From positions 153,864,060-153,928,059 of the forward strand of contig CM037586.1 of NCBI GenBank assembly GCA_021018995.1: DNA of 64,000 bases, written 5' to 3'. A program made the position numbers and the translations under genes. The notes beneath the pieces are model-generated. The model had not been told where the DNA came from. It worked only from the letters and a program-made list of their open reading frames with translations, and searched no databases. The DNA is from Chloranthus sessilifolius. Taxonomy: Eukaryota; Streptophyta; Magnoliopsida; Chloranthales; Chloranthaceae. Shown in pieces: positions 35,264-46,972 of this stretch (its first letter is position 1; each line of letters begins with the position of its first letter).

Positions 35264-35986
35264 TCATGTAATCGACTCAACTGATACTAGCGACTGATGT
35301 GTGAGTGACTCGAGTGACTCATATGGGACTAACATGGAACTATCATTCATAACGGAAATAGAGGTTTCTTCAACACAAATTACGTTTAGGGTCATACACT
35401 CTTCTATCTCCTCACTCATCATGGTATTAGAGTCATACACTTCCTCTTCTATTTTTAATTTTTCCTGCTCCTTATTTTCTTCAACTTTAATGAATAAACA
35501 TTGAACGAGAAATTTCGTGGGACATTGATAGGCAAAATGTCGGAACCCTTGACACTTAGAGCAATCAGGACACTTATCCGTCTTGGTTTTCAAACTTCGT
35601 AAAAGGTGACGGTGTGTTAAAGGAATATTTGTTTCAATAAGTCTCACCTTCATGTCCTCCCATGTGGAGATGGGTTTACTCCGAAAAAATTCAATACGCC
35701 GTTCTATACGGGACCAAAAGTTTTTGGCGTTTCCCTCCAGCTTTGTTTTAACTAACCTAATTTTATACTTAGCTGGTACGCCATACCAATCAAAATACTC
35801 CTATACACTAGACAACCACTCCACGAAGGTTTTAGGGTTCATCCATCCCTCAAAATTTGGAACCTCATTCCGAATATATTTTAGAAACTTCTCGGCATGG
35901 TCGTACTCAGGTTCACGATGATAAGGGTATCCCTTAACTCTATTTGACATAACATGCAAACAAAATAAAATTTCTAAAGCAAACAC
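35264..35986 (-). pseudogene. gag remnant of the outer chromovirus
   Basis: Two minus-strand frames carry gag core words (NFEGWMNPKTFVEWL) and a zinc knuckle CSKCQGFRHFAYQC. 35103-35263 continues with degenerate repeats of atgactcgaatgtgaatc type. It differs enough from the inner gag to be a separate family. Confidence 0.8.
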
Positions 35987-38149
35987 CCTAAACTAGAACT
36001 GTGTTTTGATACCAAGTTGATGCAATAAAAATGCTAAAACCCTAGTTATGCAATTTTAAAATCAATTTGAAATTTAATTGAGCAGCGGAGATATATAAAT
36101 TAATCCCAAAACACATAAAATATATAATAATTTTATTAGGGACATTTAATTGATTCGATTTAGCGTCCGTTAGCATATGAACTTCCCACATCAGCCCGTT
36201 AGGCCTGTCCCAATTTAAAGATGGTTAAGGCTTGACATAAAACCTGCGAGCCGGGCTTGGGCTAGCACTTTAAGCCCAAAACTTAAACAGCCCGGGCTTG
36301 GGCTTAAGCCCCTAACCCTGTTGGGCTCCCTCATATGTGATATGCATATTGAGTTTCACTTGTAATACTTCTAAAAGAAAATCGTTAAAAATCTACAGAT
36401 TTTCGATTTTTAGACTCTAAAGTCTAGACTTTCCTGGAAAACTTTTATTAGATATTTACAATATATCAATGTTTCTATTTTTATGAAAATAGAGCTAATT
36501 TTTGGAAATCAATAATTAATTTATAAATAAATGAACCAGAACAGGCCGGGCTTGGGTTTTGAAAGTTTGTGATGGGCTGGGCTTGGCCTTAGAGTCGTAA
36601 GCTCGCCACGGGCTCGAGCCAGGCTTGGGCTAAGTTCAAATCCATCAGTCCGGGATTGGGTTTACCCTAGCCTTACCCATTTCCACCCTTAACCACGAAG
36701 CCAATAATATAGCTACTTGCTGTTCTAATTATTTTCTTAATGGAAGTACAAATTCCATTTTGACTTGTAGGTCAGAGGACTAGAACCACTGATACTTTTG
36801 GAAAAGAAGAAAGTGATATTGAAGAGTATTAGGTGAGGCATCCCTGCCTGGAGAACGGGATGGTTGGAAATTACCTAGTTGCTGTTGTCAATACTGGTTA
36901 CCAGTGAACTTGGTGAACGCCAACTATACCTATCCAAATTTTCAATATTATGGTAAAGTAAACCCTTCTAAAGCATGATTGAAGGATCAAGGAACCCATG
37001 TGATTTCAGAAATCGCAAGTGTCTCTCTGAAAAGAAGTTTAGGTTCCATAAGTATTTAATCTGAGTCTCTTGCCCATGTCATGGGATAATATTGATAAAT
37101 TTTCATTCACAATTATCCCCAACATCAATTATCACAGTTATTATTCATTACACCTCCTTTTGGGATTTGAAAAGAAAACGGTTCTTGATGGTATTTTTTA
37201 TTGTGGAAAAAGGTCCACCATGGCTTGTTAACAATTGATGAATTACTTCTGGGATGCTTGTTTGAGACAATAAATGTTTTGGTTTAGTTGAATTTTATCC
37301 TGGTGATTGTTATAGACAGTAAATAGCCTTCCTTTGTAGACAACCAAGCGGCTAATGATGGGAAAAAAGAACAGAGTCATGCATACTTCCCGATTTCTGT
37401 GCACAGGGGAAGGGGGATTGTCCAGTTGATGAAACTTCTGTAATTATAATTCATCATGGGTGCTATTGATCAAATGTACCTAATTGAATTTATGTAACTG
37501 AGAAAGATGTTTCTTCATTTTGTATCCCAAAATTTGGTCTGAAGTCATCTCCTACATGTATAACATTCTTTTTCATGTGAAAGGTATATAATTTGTTAAA
37601 TACCTACTGACAACTTTCCATGGGGCAATTAAATTAGGTCCTTTATGGATAGTTTCCAATGCTACTATTTTTCAAATCATTGCCTTATGTTATTAGGTTG
37701 AAAGAAGAAGCCTAGAGAACACCCTAGTTTGAAAATTATAGGGTCTGATGTGAAACAATTTGATGGGTAAGGCATGCCAAGGAGATCTAGTTAGTCCCAG
37801 TGTATGTCCATTTCTAGAGGTCGAGGACTTATGTTTATAAGAAAGATTGTGGGGTTTATTTTGCGCTCGTGATTTTTCTCCCTGTCTTGCATCTGGGATG
37901 AATCAAGTGGGTTTTACTGCTTCATTTTCCCAGTTGTGACCGCTTTTCCGACTTGTTTGGCTTTTGTTGTCTGTTGCTTATTGGATGTTTTCTTCTGCCT
38001 GAAATAATGAGTGGTGACAAACGGGGGGAATAGATGGTGCAATTGTATTTGTATCTCTGTTGATGACGGTGGTTAAGGAAAAGTTGAAGATAATGTTATC
38101 ACGGACAAGGTTCCAGATAGTGTCAGCCTATCAAAGAGATAGGAGCAAC

Positions 38150-38397
38150 TAGTGGTACAAATGGGCTGGCTGGACCAGGAATAGGCCCCTTTTTTTTGCC
38201 TTAAAACCAAATCCAAACCCAGCCTGTTTATTTTTCGGTTATAGAAATCAATCCCTCCCTGCTAGTGTTGGCGTATAAGGCTCAGGCCTAAATGGAAAAT
38301 GGTCTAGAGCTTTGCCTATATATTTGTTGGGCCTGGAATCCAGGAGCCCAGATTTGGCCTGTGGTGGGTCCGGTTGTCACAGCCATTTGCACCCCTA
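38150..38397. mobile_element. hAT-type MITE in the OBERON intron
   Basis: Ends TAGTGGTACAAATGG and, complemented, TAGGGGTGCAAATGG. Flanks gagcaac/gaacaac are a probable imperfect target duplication. Confidence 0.65.
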
Positions 38398-38824
38398 GAA
38401 CAACCGTGCAGTGTTTCTCTTATTTAGATTGATAAAAGACTCTTGCTGAATCTCCCTTGTAGGAGTGTCAATGGGTGGCATTTTCAATATATCTCAAGAA
38501 TAATGATCCGTCTTTGATCATTTCCTTGATGCAAAAATAAGAAGATGAGAATTGTTATAATAATATAACATTATTATATTTCTTTGTCACCAGGTCATGG
38601 CTCCTTTTATCCTTCGATTGTATGATATCTATGGAAAATAGAACTTCTATTTGGTATCATAATTCATGCAAAATATCATTACCAGATCAAGCCAAAGAAT
38701 AGTTGAAACCTTGATCCTCAAGTGCAAGATTTGTTTCTATCAGGAAAATGTGCATTTTTGTATTTCTACTTCTTATGTTTTGGAGTGTAGGGACATGTCT
38801 AATTTATAATTTTATACTCTAGAA

Positions 38825-39050
38825 CATGGTATCAAATATCGGCCGATACCGATACGTATCGGCTTTTCTGCAAACCGATATGTATCGGCGCCAATACGTA
38901 TCAAGTATCAACTAGGATATCGGTATCGGCCGATACCTCTATTTTCTTAATTTTTTTTTTTAATTGGCACTGATACAACTCAGTATTGGCTGATACGTAT
39001 CGGTCCTCCATGGACCGATACGTGATATTTATACTGAGTTTGACACCTTG
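38825..39050. mobile_element. 'cgatacgtatcgg' hAT MITE with exact 8-bp duplication
   Basis: 226 bp, from CATGGTATCAAATATCGG to GACACCTTG. CTCTAGAA lies on both sides (38817-38824, 39051-39058). The interior is rich in cgatacgtatcgg palindromes. Confidence 0.9.
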
Positions 39051-42000
39051 CTCTAGAATATAATTCTCAAATCCCTTAATCGTGTACGTATGCATGTCAT
39101 AATTGAGCAAAGACATGACCTAAGGACAATAAATATCATATGTAGCAAAGCTGAAGAAATAATGGATCATCTTTTCCTTCTTTGCTTCGTATCTTATGGG
39201 CTATGGTTTTATTTTATTTTATTTTTTTGCGATTTCTTGAGTCCTTAAAATTTAGTTAGTGGGTGATATCAGGTTGGAATTCCTGTCATGTGGGTCGAGA
39301 GTTGCATAGAACGGCAGTGGCCACTGTTAGGAATGGAGTGTTTGAAAGGAAGTTAGTAATAGGATATTTAGGGAAAAGATAAAATTGCTTGTGATTTTGA
39401 TAGTAAAATTATGATATTTCATCATCCATTGGGTATTATTTAATAGAGCTGTAAGTGGGCCCCGGTGAGTTTTTGGGCTTATCTTGCTACAGGCCAGTTA
39501 GTATTGAGCTGAAGCACGAGTCTCATTGTGCCGGACTTTGGTCTGAATTTTAGGCCTAATAGATGGTTCTAAGGCATGGTTGTGGCTGAATTTCCTATGG
39601 GAACCTGAAAGATAAATGCGTGCAAGCCCTCTTAAATCTTAATGCTTAATGGGTTGTGATCAGGACCCGGTCTTTCAGAGCCAATCTTGGCCCATATACT
39701 TAGCTCATGGGCCAAGTTTGGCCAAACCCAATCCAGTCTGTTTATTAAGGTGGATTTCCATGGACTTTCCAATATCTTTTTCGAAACTGGAATTTGATGG
39801 TAGAATGTGGTGATTACAAAGAAAGTTTCTCTTTAAGTTTGGCTGAGCTGCCATGGTTGTTATTTTTAGAAGAGCCTAGAGCTTTTCTAGTAGCGATTCT
39901 TTGTTATTTGGATTTGGGGCGTTTTAGAGGTTGACTTGCTTTGATGGGCTTTGAAGAACAAATTTTTTTTGTGGAGGCTAGTCAATATTACTGATTAAAT
40001 CTTAGATTAGATCTTTGTCAATCTCCCTTCTCTTCTTTTAGGGGAGGCCAATGTTGTTTTGGACACTTAGCAAGAGATGGAGTTCTAGCGGTTCTCTTTG
40101 TATAGCAGGGGTACCGTGTCGCTTATCTAGATTACATTTTTTTTTTTTTGATTGGTTAGATTACATATTTTTTATTAACAAAAATACTGCTGAGTACAAA
40201 ATAAAATTACTCTCTTGTTTTTTGAAAAAGAATAGAGAGTATTACATAGAGATCAGTTTTTAATGAAGGTGAAGTATCATGTACTAGAATGAAAGCTCCT
40301 ACCGATGGTTCCCAGACATCAACTTGGATTACTAAATTAGTTGCTTCTCATGGGGATTTATTGTTTCTAAAAAGCAACCTTCTGATGCTTAAAATTTGAA
40401 CATTTTTCATTCCTAGGATATGTTTCTTCTCAGAATATATTAGAGCTGTCTAGGTATGAGTTATTGGTCATGGAGATGTTCTAGATACCATTGTCAATAT
40501 CTCCGGACAACCTGATGTCCAAATTTTTTTTCTGCTCTGGGTTAAAATGTTGGACGGTTCCAAGTCATGTCAGGCTTGTTCCAGTTTCATACTAAATACT
40601 GATTTTTATAACCGTATCTGTGGACCCACATAGTATCAGTCTCTATGTACGACTTCCATGTTTTTTAAGCATGTATTTCTTATACAGAATCACTGCCTTC
40701 TGGATTAAATTTGAATTACCAGAAGAAGATTTCTGCTTAGGCTTGGTTGATGGAGAATGTTTGAGAATGACGGAAATGGTGATTAGTTAACTGATTCTTA
40801 ATCCTGAATTGGGAATGCATGAGCCATTATTAGCAAGAGCTGTGGAAGATTTATTGCTAGATTATTTTTTATTTGAAGAGGAATCTGTAGTTGATGCTGC
40901 CGGATTCTTGGCTTTGTTATCAATGCTCCTAGAAGATAAACACCTGTAAAGACTAGGTAGGGGATTCACTGTGAAATTGACGGGGTTGCAACAAGAAATT
41001 ACCTTGTTAGATAGTTTTGGTGAATGCTTCTATATAGACGTATACCATCATATTATGATGGTGACACTGTTTTAACATTGTTGGACTGGTAAATGGTGGT
41101 CCCTACAGTTGAAGCAATATCAGCCGACAAAATGTGCACTGTCTTTGATGGGACTACTTCTGTCTCACTTTTGGATCTTCATCAAATGGTGGGGCAACAG
41201 TTCATCATTATTTGTATCATGGTGGGCATCATAGCAGCGTTTCCTCATTAGCAATCATATCTTTGAAGATGTTAACTACTAAGAAAATGATGCTATAGGT
41301 AAATGAGGTCCATTACTCCGTTCTGTATCTTTCTAGAACAGAAGTACTTGAGACACTTACAGGTGAACTCTATTAGCATTAGCATCAAAGTTGGAAGGGC
41401 AATAAATTGTATAGAAAGATACAGGAAAAAACTGCTTCTTCTCTAGCTACCGAAGTTCCTGCCTCATTTCCAACCGCAGAAAAAGAAAATGGATTTTGGA
41501 AATAAGAAAAGGAGAAACCTATTTATGCTTATTGGGGAAGAAAGAAGGCAGAGGGAAAGGTGCATTATAGCCAATAAAAGAACTAAATGGTGCAGCAGAG
41601 AACAGTTGAACATGCTAGGGTTGTGAAGGTAATGTAGAGGTAGAAGCAAATCTGATTAAGAGTAAAAGTGAAAAGAGGGCAGATGGTTATGACCTATTGA
41701 GGGTGTTTTATCGTAGAAAACTAGAAAAGGAGAAATAAATGGAATAGAAAGGCCAAGAAGTAGAACGAATACGGTTTTTCTTTTTTCAGTGAATAGAAAG
41801 GAATGAAATTTGGATCATGATAAGAGTGAACGGTGATGTTATCAACTGCATCAAGAAGCAGGAACGAGACAAAAGGGTATGATGTCATCCATATCACAAT
41901 AAGAATTGGAAAGTGTCGCCTTCAACAATACAATCTCTCTCTCTCTTGCTCTTTTGTCAGTACTCACTTAAGCATGAACTTCTGGTAGGCTTGGAAGTTT

Positions 42001-42642
42001 GTTTGAGCCCGAGCTAGTAAATTATTATATTGTAAGCTTGCTTTAATTTGGTTTGACACTTTGACTGAAATTTGGAAATATGAATGATGAGATCAACTTC
42101 AAATCACTGGCTTTACCTTGTAAGAAAATGAAGTTAATAGCCGTTTAGATTCTATTAGATGTCAAAAATGACATTTGCAGATGTCTGACATCTGTACATG
42201 TCAGATTTTGATGGTGAGAAATAGATTTCAACAAATATGAAGTATAAACTATTGTAGTTGGTGATAGCCCATTAACTCAAAAAAGGTACTTGTGAGGAGC
42301 ATAACCCTAATTTTGCGTTGTTTTTTTTTTTGGGGAGATTTGAGCTCGAAGATCCCTAAAACCTCATATGTATGGATAATAGTAGACTACTTAGGCTCTG
42401 TGGATTGGGCAATCATATTTTCATTATGGATATTTCACATCTTATAGAAAAAGAAATAATTGTTTAGAGTAAAAATTAATCTACTTTACCTTTTTTTTTG
42501 GGTGATTTAAAGTATTTTCCACTGTCTAGGTAGGTCTCATTTATTTGTATGCAAGCAAGTTGATCTTGGCACTTTCAAGGCTAACATAGGTGCCCGGTCA
42601 TTGAATGATTCTTATGACTGCAACATAGGTTCTGGTGTAGAG

Positions 42643-42965
42643 TGTTGGAATTGTCCCACATCGTTTGTGGGCAGACCATTCTTGGGCTCTTTATATCTTA
42701 GGCAAACCTCACCTTACAAGCCGGTTTTTTGAGGTTGAGTTAGGCCCATTGGATTTCTACATGGTATCAAAGCCATTCTTTCTCCTTACGTCACCCGTTT
42801 CTTGTCCACGTGATTTGGCTCAATCTCGCCAACACGTGCGGGGGCGTGTTGGAATTGTCCCACATCGTTTGTGGGCAGAACCTTCTTGAGCTCTTTATAT
42901 CTTGGGCAAACCTCACCTTACAAGCCGGTTTTGTGAGGTTGAGTTAGGCCCATTGGATTTCTACA
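42643..42965. mobile_element. TRIM in the OBERON intron
   Basis: Two 119-bp LTRs (42643-42761, 42847-42965) start TGTTGGAATTGTCCCACATC and end TTTCTACA. The primer-binding site TGGTATCAAAGCC is at 42762 and a purine tract (cgggggcg) before the second LTR. TAGAG is duplicated at 42638-42642 and 42966-42970. It has no coding capacity. The LTRs differ at only a few positions, so the insertion is fairly recent. Confidence 0.95.
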
Positions 42966-43664
42966 TAGAGGTGGATAAAGATGACTCAATTGGAGGTTGT
43001 GGTCGTGGTCATATCGTTTACTGTTTTGGGGTTTATCTATGAGCACCTGCGGGAGCTTTGAAGGTTTCCTCTTGGAAAGCCATGCAGAGGAAAGTTAGAG
43101 AACTTGTGGATCTCTTCCTACATCATATCTGCTTCGATTTGATATCACCTCTGAAATACTCGATTGACATTTACGGGTATTGCATATATTAGTTATAGAA
43201 TAATTATTTATTATTACTGAAAAAATGAATATTAATTTTTTTATTTCCTTATTTTTCAGGAGTACTTTAGGAAGTTTTAAGTTTGAAAGAATTCTATGGG
43301 TAGTTTAGTAATCAGATAATTGTTTCATAGTAGTTTCTTTTTGTGGGTAGTTTTCTAAAGCCTTATAATCTGACAACTAAGAAATTTATTATTTTTGAGG
43401 TTTGCGTGTTTTCTCCTTGAAAATCTCTCTGAAGAGATCTAAATCCCTAGCTGTCTCTCTGCACTAGAAATTGATATGTTAAGGTTCTGGGATGTCAGTG
43501 TGGAATTTATCAAACACGACCGTCCATCAATGGCGATTTTTGCAAAAACATTGCATATGACTTTATTCACCATCCAAAAGTTGGTGGATCAGTTTGAAAT
43601 CTGCTAATAAGATCTTGTTTGCACTTTATCATATCAAAGCTAACAATTTCCATTTTATATGCAG

Positions 43665-44209
43665 ATGGCATTTCCGATCTTTCTGTTACGGATAGCTCTT
43701 CTAAAGAAAGCTTGGCTCGAGCAACTCAAAGGGAAAATGTTTCTCTTCCACCACCTGCTACTGTGATCCTTCCGAAATCTTCTTATACAGCAAACTGTTC
43801 TAGCACTACAGTGGACACCCATAGAGAAACTCGCAAACAAGAAATCGAACCAGAAATTTATGCGGGCGAGTCGAAGAAGATTGATGGCTTTGAGAGTTTG
43901 GAAAGTATCGTGCGGATCAAAGAAGCAGAGGCGAGGATGTTTCAGAACCGAGCAGATGAAGCTCGGAGAGAGGCGGAGGGATACCGTCGCATCGCGCGTG
44001 CAAAGACTGAGAAGCTCGAGGAAGAGTACACAACGAAGCTGGCGAAGCTTTGCTTGCAAGAAACGGAGGAGAGACGGAGGAAGAAGCTGGAAGAGTTGAA
44101 AGCCTTAGAGGATTCGCAGTGTGATTATTACAAGATGAAGATGAGGATGGAAGCCGACATTGCGGGTTTGGTGGAAAGGTTGGAAGCGACAAAGCAGCAG
44201 TGGGCATAA
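43665..44209 (+). CDS. OBE3: OBERON/TITANIA-type PHD-finger protein, coding exon 2
   Basis: The acceptor ttttatatgcag|AT at 43664 joins the single base left from exon 1 to form a Tyr codon, and the frame then stays open for 180 residues to TAA at 44207-44209. A branch-point-like ctaac is at about 43640. Residues 619-698 are Ser/Thr-rich linker. Residues about 699-799 are the OBERON C-terminal coiled coil (EAEARMFQNRADEARREAEG, EEEYTTKLAKL, ERRRKKLEELKALE, MKMRMEADI, ending KQQWA), which mediates dimerisation in the family. Pairing this exon with 23015-24869 is inferred from phase and family order. There is no cDNA evidence, and a small intervening exon cannot be excluded. Confidence 0.88.
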
Positions 44210-44593
44210 GCAAAATGATGATGACAAGGATGGCGACAGGATGTCTTTGGGTGTTTGTTTCTGCCATGCTTTTACTGTTTGTATGTAGATTTCGGAATTT
44301 CTAACTTACTGCAAATGAACTGGTTTGAAGAATCAGTTTTCCAAGAGCTTTCTGAGTGTTTCTGTGTTATATTACTGGCTTGTATGTGAATTTTTTGTCT
44401 AGTCATAGTTCTCTTTAATGTTGTTTTTCATGCTGTCATCACTCGATATGTTTCAGAGCCCTTTTTTCTTGTCGGAGATTTACAGAATCGGAGTTTTATC
44501 GCTCATCTCTCCTCCCTCGAGAATCTCCAAAATTTTCATATCCATCTGGACTATATTTTCTTCAATTGGTAAACGTTTTCAAGGGAGGGGTTA
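44210..44593. other. 3' region of the OBERON-like gene
   Basis: T-rich DNA following the stop, presumably the 3' untranslated region. The polyadenylation site cannot be fixed. Confidence 0.4.
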
Positions 44594-44962
44594 TTCATTC
44601 CTGTGAGTACACACTCTTTCACAGGGAAAAACTGTTGATCGCCTTGAATCAGACAATGGAGGATCTTTTTTTATCCCAATATTTCACACAATAGATCTGG
44701 AAATCATGGTGCACCTATCAGATGGTCAGATATTGACTCCATGTGACATACATTCCCAAAAGTGAACGTGATCATGGGCGTACCTATCAAACGAGCACTT
44801 TTGAGGATGTGTGCAACGTGGAATCAAGTTGTGACTGACTGATAGGTGCGTCATGATCTCAAGATCAATTGTGTGGAAGATAGGGACAAAAAACGTTCTC
44901 CATCATCTGATTCAAAGCAGTCAACGGTTTTTTCCTGTGAAAGAGTGGTCTTCACAGGAACG
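44594..44962. mobile_element. Foldback MITE, copy C of the 'gatctcaagatcatgg' family
   Basis: Arms pair from TTCCTGTGA and CACTCTTTCACAGG outward positions through ttgaatcag…atgg to the centre. This is one of the best-preserved copies. Confidence 0.8.
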
Positions 44963-45063
44963 GGTGCAAAAAATGCCACCCATTTTTGAAATAATATTCA
45001 CCACATGATCAGCTGTGTCACAGTTATCTCAGAATCTGTTCTTCGACGTTCTCAAAATTTCTT

Positions 45064-45395
45064 TCAGCTACAACTTTTTCTAGGATTTTGGAATCCGTGT
45101 GACGCCGATGATGCATCAGTTTCTAATCCATCTTCAGTGCTCTTGGAATTTGTGGGATCCTCCCGGAAAATTTCCTGAGATTTATCTTCGTCAGTCCTCA
45201 CCGGTTCATTAGATTTCGCCATTCTCATCGTTTCCTCCGAGAATTGACACGATTGCAAATCATATTCATTAAAGTTGTTCCAAATTCCTGGAGGTTGATT
45301 GGTAGAAGCATTTCAGGCCCATTCCTGTATCTCCATGAGGATGTTCAAAGGTGAACAACCCGTACAGATGGTTGGTTTCTGTTGATTAACCATCT
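45064..45395 (-). other. Coding-looking minus-strand stretch with one stop, unidentified
   Basis: From an ATG at about 45395 the minus strand reads MVNQQKPTICTGCSPLNIL, meets one TGA, then continues in the same frame for about 75 residues to a natural-looking end (FQNPRKSCS). The acidic, Ser-rich composition looks like a real protein, and a single stop suggests a recent pseudogene or an exon boundary. I do not recognise it. Confidence 0.3.
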
Positions 45396-45575
45396 CTCGA
45401 GCCCTACATAAAATAATTATGCCTTTAAGCGGATTTAAACCATCCAATCGATGAACTTTAATATTGGTTGAGAATTATATAGTTGCTAGTAAAAACTAAA
45501 TGGGTAATGGTTACTCTTGCAAACAATGTTAAAAAGGGTACCCACTATTCTCACCCGTTTAATAGTAGTAATAGA

Positions 45576-45862
45576 CAAAATTTCATCGATAAAAATCATT
45601 GACTGATATGAATCGGATGATGGAGATTATTTTTCATTCCAATCTTCTTCACGATAGATCTTAAGATCATGGCGCGCGCCTATTAGGCGATCGGATGTTG
45701 ATTCCATGTAGCACGCGTCTCTAAAAGTGAAGGCCAACTCCTCCACATCATCTAGGTCACTTTTGAGGATGTGTGGTATCAACATATGACAAAGGCGTGC
45801 CATGATAAATTCAAACACCATCGTCTGATTCAAATCAATAAATGGTTTTCACCATGAAAAAA
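45576..45862. mobile_element. Foldback MITE, copy D of the 'gatctcaagatcatgg' family
   Basis: Begins near tttcatcgataaaaatcatt and ends with ttcaaatcaataaatgg, arms complementary. It adjoins the hAT MITE that starts at 45875. Confidence 0.7.
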
Positions 45863-45874
45863 CAGTGTGGTACT

Positions 45875-46104
45875 CAAGGTATCAAAAATCGGCCGACACT
45901 GATACGTATCGCGATATGTATTGGTCCTCAAACTTGGTATCTGTATCCGTATCGGCCGATACGTATTGAGTATCGGCCGATGCGTATTGAGTATCGGCCG
46001 ATACGTTTCAGTTTGAGTTGAGACATTTTTTTTTAAAAAAAGGGCCAATCCATATCGGTTTTCATGGACCAATACCAGATATCAAAACCGATTTTGATAC
46101 CTTA
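45875..46104. mobile_element. 'cgatacgtatcgg' hAT MITE, second good copy
   Basis: 230 bp from CAAGGTATCAAAAATCGG to CCGATTTTGATACCTTA. Flanks GTGGTACT/GTGATACT are an 8-bp duplication with one mismatch. Confidence 0.88.
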
Positions 46105-46514
46105 GTGATACTTTTTTTTTTTTTTTTTTTCTGAATCATACCTTGGTGATACTTACCATTAAAGGGGTGAGAATAGCCGTATCCTTTTGTAAATTGATAT
46201 GCAACTATTTAGAGCCTAAGACCTAACTCCAGACATTTAAATTGCAATGGGGTATTTGAGTAGTGGTCCTTACGAACAGGTTTTTGACTCGCAGGGATTC
46301 ATTCCCAAATCTACTGTTAAAGATAAAAAATAGTCTTTAGTTTTTATAGTGCTCCACATAGCACGCGTCTAAGAAATTTCGAGTCTTTATTTTTGAGCAA
46401 TGTGCGACAGTGCAATTCGTGTGCTAGCTGTTGCTCCCATACATAAACTTTGGTTCAATAACCAAATTTGAATGGCATTTAAAGTTAAATGATTCATTAA
46501 GCAGCATGTCATAC
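46105..46514. other. Non-coding spacer
   Basis: Starts with a T run and holds no recognisable feature. Confidence 0.5.
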
Positions 46515-46972
46515 TAGGGGTGTTATTGAGGCGGGTCGGGTTTTAGGCTAAACAATTGAAAATTGAACAGATATGTGTCAGGTTTCAAGTTTGCCCGGAC
46601 CGAAACCTTTTAAATCTGAGTATTTATCGCCATCTTAAAAAAAAAAAAAAACCTCTCAACTGCAGCAAGGGTGACGAGATGCTAGGAAGTGGGAATCGAA
46701 ATAGGGTTTTAAGTTTTAACTTTTAATTTTAGTTTTTAAGTTTAGTTTTTAAAACAATTTTTTAATTGCAACCCAATTTTGTCTGTTTGCATTTTGCATC
46801 CCTTATCGGTTCGGTTCGAATTCTGGTAAAATAACCCTAAACCAGAAACCAAACCGATAATCTGATTTTCCAAAAATTCACACCAAAACCAAACCGATAA
46901 ATACTAAAACTGACCGAAACCCCAAAATATCAATCAGGCACGTCGGGTCAGTCAGTTTTCTACACAACTCTA
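46515..46972. mobile_element. Possible hAT-type element, aaccgaa-rich
   Basis: Ends TAGGGGTGT and ACAACTCTA are loosely inverted, and flanks tgtcatac/tgatacac are roughly similar. The interior has the aaccgaa/ggttcgg words of other elements here. Confidence 0.4.

Larger units (their letters stand above)
26203..36187 (-). mobile_element. Outer Ty3/gypsy chromovirus remnant, split by a younger element
   Basis: The left LTR (26203-27400, 1,198 bp) starts TGATGCAG and ends CTGCATCA, with the purine tract (ttccccctact on the + strand) at 27401-27411. The other LTR starts at 36018 and matches the first 170 bp of the left one, then breaks off at about 36187. A primer-binding-site-like ttttgatacca abuts it at 36004-36014. 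Between the LTRs only a gag remnant (35264-35986) and the end of pol (27401-28200) survive. Protease, reverse transcriptase, RNase H and most of integrase are absent. The younger element inserted at 28205/35103. Confidence 0.88.
24870..43664 (+). other. Giant intron of the OBERON-like gene (18,795 bp)
   Basis: GT at 24870 and AG at 43663-43664 are in matching phase and rejoin conserved family sequence. The intron is loaded with insertions: CT/AT microsatellites, two nested chromoviruses antisense to the gene, at least two hAT-type MITEs and a TRIM. Outside these (24870-25520, 36700-38149, 39051-42642, 42966-43664) I see no coding sequence. GGCTTGGGC-type repeats occur at 36190-36690 and related ones at 39430-39750. 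Confidence 0.85.
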
